DNA of 64,000 bases from Pseudovibrio sp. M1P-2-3 (GTDB lineage: Bacteria > Pseudomonadota > Alphaproteobacteria > Rhizobiales > Stappiaceae): assembly GCF_031501865.1 (NCBI RefSeq), contig NZ_JARRCW010000001.1:4580569-4644568 (forward strand), given 5' to 3'. Under the pieces are notes generated by a model. The model saw only the letters and a list, made by a program, of their open reading frames with translations, was not told where the DNA came from and searched no databases. Each line of letters begins with the position of its first letter. Position 1 is the first letter of the stretch. Position numbers and translations under genes: made by a program. Positions 61,558 to 64,000 of this stretch are shown one piece after another.

Positions 61558-62331
61558 ATGAACTACAGCAATGTAATCGTTGAGACGCGCGGCAATGTGG
61601 GCTTGATCACCCTGAACCGTCCGGATGTTCTTAATGCATTGAACGGGCCGCTGATTGATGAACTGAGTTTGGCGCTCAATGACTTTGATAAAGATCCTGA
61701 AGTGGGCGCTATAGTCGTTACAGGCTCCCAGAAAGCTTTTGCAGCCGGAGCGGATATCAAAGTTATGGCTGAGGAAAAATTTCCAAGCACATACCTTAGT
61801 GACTTTCTCGGACATTGGGAAAAAATAGCGCATACTCGTAAACCGGTTATTGCTGCTGTTGCGGGCTACGCGCTTGGCGGTGGGTGTGAAGTCGCCATGA
61901 TGTGTGATTTCATTCTGGCGGCGGAGAACGCCCAGTTTGGCCAGCCAGAAATTAAGCTTGGTGTGATGCCGGGAGCCGGAGGCACGCAGCGCCTGACACG
62001 TTATATTGGTAAGTCCAAGGCCATGGAAATGTGCCTGACAGGGCGCATGATGGATGCAAGCGAAGCAGAGCGCTGTGGTTTGGTTTCGCGTATTGTACCT
62101 GTTGAGGAGTTGGTGGAAGAGGCTGTTCGGACTGCACAGAAGATTGCCGGGTTCTCCCAGCCGATTGCGATGATGACAAAGGAAAGCGTGAATCGCTCCT
62201 ATGAAGTCTCGCTGGCGGAAGGTATTCGCTTTGAGCGTCGCATGTTCCAGTCCATGTTTGCGACTGAAGACCAGAAAGAGGGCATGAAGGCCTTTATCGA
62301 GAAGCGCAAACCCGCCTTTAAAAACAAGTAG
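61558..62331 (+). CDS. Enoyl-CoA hydratase
   Basis: 257 residues. ATG 61558 has GGAGGGG four bases upstream and is preferred over ATG 61546. The crotonase fold is complete: [31 protein letters not shown] (oxyanion loop), [20 protein letters not shown] and [20 protein letters not shown], with the two catalytic Glu residues in GGGCEVAM and PEIKLG. It hydrates short- or medium-chain enoyl-CoA in beta-oxidation, and crotonyl-CoA from GcdH is a possible substrate. Located just before rpsT, as in many Hyphomicrobiales. Confidence 0.94.
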   Translation: MNYSNVIVETRGNVGLITLNRPDVLNALNGPLIDELSLALNDFDKDPEVGAIVVTGSQKAFAAGADIKVMAEEKFPSTYLSDFLGHWEKIAHTRKPVIAAVAGYALGGGCEVAMMCDFILAAENAQFGQPEIKLGVMPGAGGTQRLTRYIGKSKAMEMCLTGRMMDASEAERCGLVSRIVPVEELVEEAVRTAQKIAGFSQPIAMMTKESVNRSYEVSLAEGIRFERRMFQSMFATEDQKEGMKAFIEKRKPAFKNK

Positions 62332-62500
62332 AAGCACTTTTTGCAAATGCTCTACAAGTTTTTTGATTGACGAGACTAGTTGGGCTGATTATAAGCCCTC
62401 CACAACTGGTGGCGGATTAGTCTGCCATTTCTCTCGTTGACCGGGGTCGCTTTGTAAGAAGCAGCCTTGTTCGCGATACTAACGGATTAGGATAGAGCCC

Positions 62501-62767
62501 ATGGCCAACACACCTTCGGCCAAGAAGGCAGCACGTAAAATTGCTAGCCGGACGGCCACTAACAAGGCTCGCCGCAGTCGTGTACGTTCTTACGTACGCA
62601 AGGTAGAAGAAGCTATCACTGCAGGTGATCTAGGCGTCGCAAACGAAGCGCTTAAGGCAGCGCAGCCCGAAATTATGCGGGCAGTTACTAAGGGTATCGT
62701 GCATAAAAATGCCGCTTCCCGTAAAGTATCTCGCCTTAACGCTCGAGTGAAAGCCCTTAGCGCATAA
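62501..62767 (+). CDS. rpsT: 30S ribosomal protein S20
   Basis: 88 residues, the normal size, starting [20 protein letters not shown], with the [16 protein letters not shown] and [19 protein letters not shown] helices of S20, which binds 16S rRNA in the small subunit. It has its own leader (about 170 bp after the enoyl-CoA hydratase gene) and a strong terminator after it. In many relatives dnaA is the next gene; here it is not found in the window. Confidence 0.98.
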   Translation: MANTPSAKKAARKIASRTATNKARRSRVRSYVRKVEEAITAGDLGVANEALKAAQPEIMRAVTKGIVHKNAASRKVSRLNARVKALSA

Positions 62768-62787
62768 GCGAGCTTTGCGTGGATTTT

Positions 62788-62818
62788 AAAAAGCCCAGCT
62801 ATTGCTGGGTTTTTTTTT
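62788..62818 (+). terminator. Rho-independent terminator of rpsT
   Basis: CCCAGC and GCTGGG form the stem (extended by A-T pairs) with a TATT loop, directly followed by nine T residues at 62810-62818. This is the most canonical terminator in the window. Confidence 0.92.
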
Positions 62819-62819
62819 G

Positions 62820-63410
62820 TCGATAAGCGGGAAGGTTAATAATTTTCTTGAATTTTTGACTGAAACAAAAAAGATTCAGCCTCTCGAATATGACATGATT
62901 TCTCCTTTAGTATCATGGATTTATGCCTAGGTGAAAATCAGTGAACTCTTGAGAAGGTGATTCTATATCTGTCAAGATCTAGAAGGTTAATTTTTTTTTA
63001 TCTGCCTTTGGCGCGTGTTTTTTTTTCATCTCCAAGAGTGAAACCTCTTGAGTTCCAAGTCTTTTCTAGGATGAGGAAACCGAAACAAGACGAAAGCAAA
63101 ATTTCTCAAAAGGGCCGATATTTGATTAATCAAGCAAGAACCCTATTGCAGCCAAAATTAGCTGTGTATATGGTTCAAATAGACGCCGGAGACAGAACTG
63201 GCGATATCACGGAATTTGATCATAAGAAGAACAGATCGTACCCAAATTTATTAATTCGGGTAGATGGTTAGCGTTTATATTTTGGACGTCGTTTTGGCTG
63301 TTGCCCCTCCTCTTGATCAGAGGAAGTGCTGTTCTTTTTGATAATGTGTTGAAGATGAAATTTTCCCAAACGGGCCTGTGCCCGATGCGGGGCGATAATT
63401 AAGGCTGCGA
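62820..63410. other. Gene-free interval between rpsT terminator and rhodanese gene
   Basis: About 590 bp, AT-rich. One plus-strand frame (62957-63271) is open for 104 codons with an Arg/Phe-rich beginning, but it lacks a ribosome site and recognisable features. No clear DnaA box (TTATCCACA type) was found, so an origin is not called. It may hold the rhodanese promoter or a small unrecognised RNA. Confidence 0.5.
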
Positions 63411-63857
63411 ATGACAGAGCAAATGGAATTGGGGTACGCAGGTAATGTGCCTGTTCGGGAAGCTTTCACAGGTCTTGAGCAAAATGAGCAGGCGGTTTTG
63501 GTTGACGTGCGAACCCAGGCGGAGTGGAACTATGTTGGAGTTCCAAATCTTTCTGCCCTGAATAAGCAAGTTCTGTTTGTGGATTGGATTGGAAACACGT
63601 CATACGGGTCTGTGAATGGCTTTGTAGATCAACTTTCTGACCTTTTGGCGCAAAAAGGACTTGACCACAGCGCTGCAATCTACTTTTTGTGCCGCTCTGG
63701 CGTGCGCAGCCAAGCTGCAGCACAGGCACAGACCGCATTTGGCTATCAGTATTGTTACAACGTGATCGATGGTTTTGAAGGCCCACTGGACAGTGAAGGC
63801 CACCGAGGTTTGGTTTCCGGCTGGAAAGCCGAAGGTTTGCCTTGGATTCAAAGTTAG
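63411..63857 (+). CDS. Rhodanese-like domain protein
   Basis: 148 residues, a single rhodanese domain. It starts with PVREAFTGLEQNEQAVLVDV and RTQAEWNYVG (CH2A-like), and the active-site loop reads FLCRSGVRSQAAA, with Cys as persulfide carrier and the CRSGVRS form usual for sulfurtransferases. It ends NVIDGFEGPLDSEGHRG and GWKAEGLPW. It moves sulfane sulfur to an unknown acceptor. ATG 63411 is used. No partner gene is in view because the window ends 140 bp later. Confidence 0.93.
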   Translation: MTEQMELGYAGNVPVREAFTGLEQNEQAVLVDVRTQAEWNYVGVPNLSALNKQVLFVDWIGNTSYGSVNGFVDQLSDLLAQKGLDHSAAIYFLCRSGVRSQAAAQAQTAFGYQYCYNVIDGFEGPLDSEGHRGLVSGWKAEGLPWIQS

Positions 63858-64000
63858 TCCGGCCAGACCGGATTTGAGTTTGGTGGCTATCAAGTTACCC
63901 AAAATTAAGTTGCTGTTCGCAGCAGAATAAATAGCTCCTCAAGGAGCAAAAGATATCTGAGTGTCTGTGGCGGAATACTCAGTCAGAAATGGAGGCGTAT

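Noticed and set aside
61525..62346. 273-codon minus-strand frame
   Set aside because: Antisense to the complete enoyl-CoA hydratase.
62957..63271. 104-codon plus-strand frame after rpsT
   Set aside because: No ribosome site and an odd Phe/Arg-rich start; coding status cannot be supported.
62820..63410. Replication origin
   Set aside because: The location near rpsT invited the idea, but no TTATCCACA-type boxes or gene context such as dnaA or hemE are present.
63961..64000. Possible GTG start of another gene at the window end
   Set aside because: Only 13 codons are visible and the AAGGAG before it is about 14 bases away, so it cannot be judged.
1..64000. tRNA, rRNA, CRISPR arrays or prophage genes
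   Set aside because: No cloverleaf with a typical TTCRANY loop, no rRNA signature, no regularly spaced direct repeats and no phage structural genes were seen. A tRNAscan or CRISPR search was not possible here.

Overview
The window looks like chromosomal DNA of a marine-type alphaproteobacterium of the Hyphomicrobiales, most like Pseudovibrio and other Stappiaceae. This is an inference from mid-range base composition and from alphaproteobacterial gene orders: heparinase-purH, yifB-gshB-yraN-rsmI-lipoprotein, and enoyl-CoA hydratase-rpsT. No species name can be proved from the sequence alone. No rRNA, tRNA or CRISPR array was recognised.

Layout. 1-2.7 kb: heparinase II/III family tail and purH. 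2.8-14.3 kb: an accessory stretch with an IS630 element, a GT39-like membrane glycosyltransferase, a Tat-exported beta-carbonic anhydrase, an IS1111-type IS110 element with a probable bridge-RNA region, a decayed lgt fragment, a large secreted PL26/YetA-like enzyme, and a truncated IS66 that cuts two older genes. 14.4-18.1 kb: a tight four-gene membrane-stress operon (unknown small protein, PspA/IM30, YqiJ-like OB-fold protein, YqiK-like flotillin). 18.3-24.5 kb: a dead IS5 element, an AraC regulator facing a Tat-exported cysteine hydrolase, a DMT exporter, and a pile of nested IS remnants inside a broken LysR gene, capped by an intact-looking IS3 element. 24.7-32.9 kb: two GNAT enzymes and the core genes yifB, gshB, yraN, rsmI, an LpoA-like lipoprotein and coaBC.

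33.0-35.3 kb is the most unusual segment. A second, diverged 3' end of coaBC lies 1.3 kb downstream of the complete gene, around an orphan cysteine-containing 169-residue protein. It is followed by a 61-bp palindrome and a secreted protein with a caspase-like (clan CD) His/Cys pattern. This looks like a cassette that entered by exchanging the tail of coaBC. A structured intergenic repeat occurs three times between 31.5 and 40.7 kb.

35.5-44.5 kb: NTF2-like protein, GMC oxidoreductase, MmcB, RhlE-type helicase, ArsR regulator, a DedA-PAP2-LssY fusion and polyphosphate:AMP phosphotransferase. 45.1-48.9 kb: a type V autotransporter with an AT-rich passenger and a GC-rich barrel. 49.3-50.3 kb: a second, different IS630 element. 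50.5-54.8 kb: a lysine/glutaryl-CoA catabolic group (glutaryl-CoA dehydrogenase, ALDH7-type dehydrogenase, divergent LysR) next to a broken FAD oxidoreductase. 54.9-64.0 kb: AzlCD exporter with a divergent Lrp regulator, zinc-ribbon/TerB protein, S9 peptidase, TetR/SRPBCC pair, double GNAT, enoyl-CoA hydratase, rpsT and a rhodanese.

All calls come from reading translations and motifs; no database search was possible.
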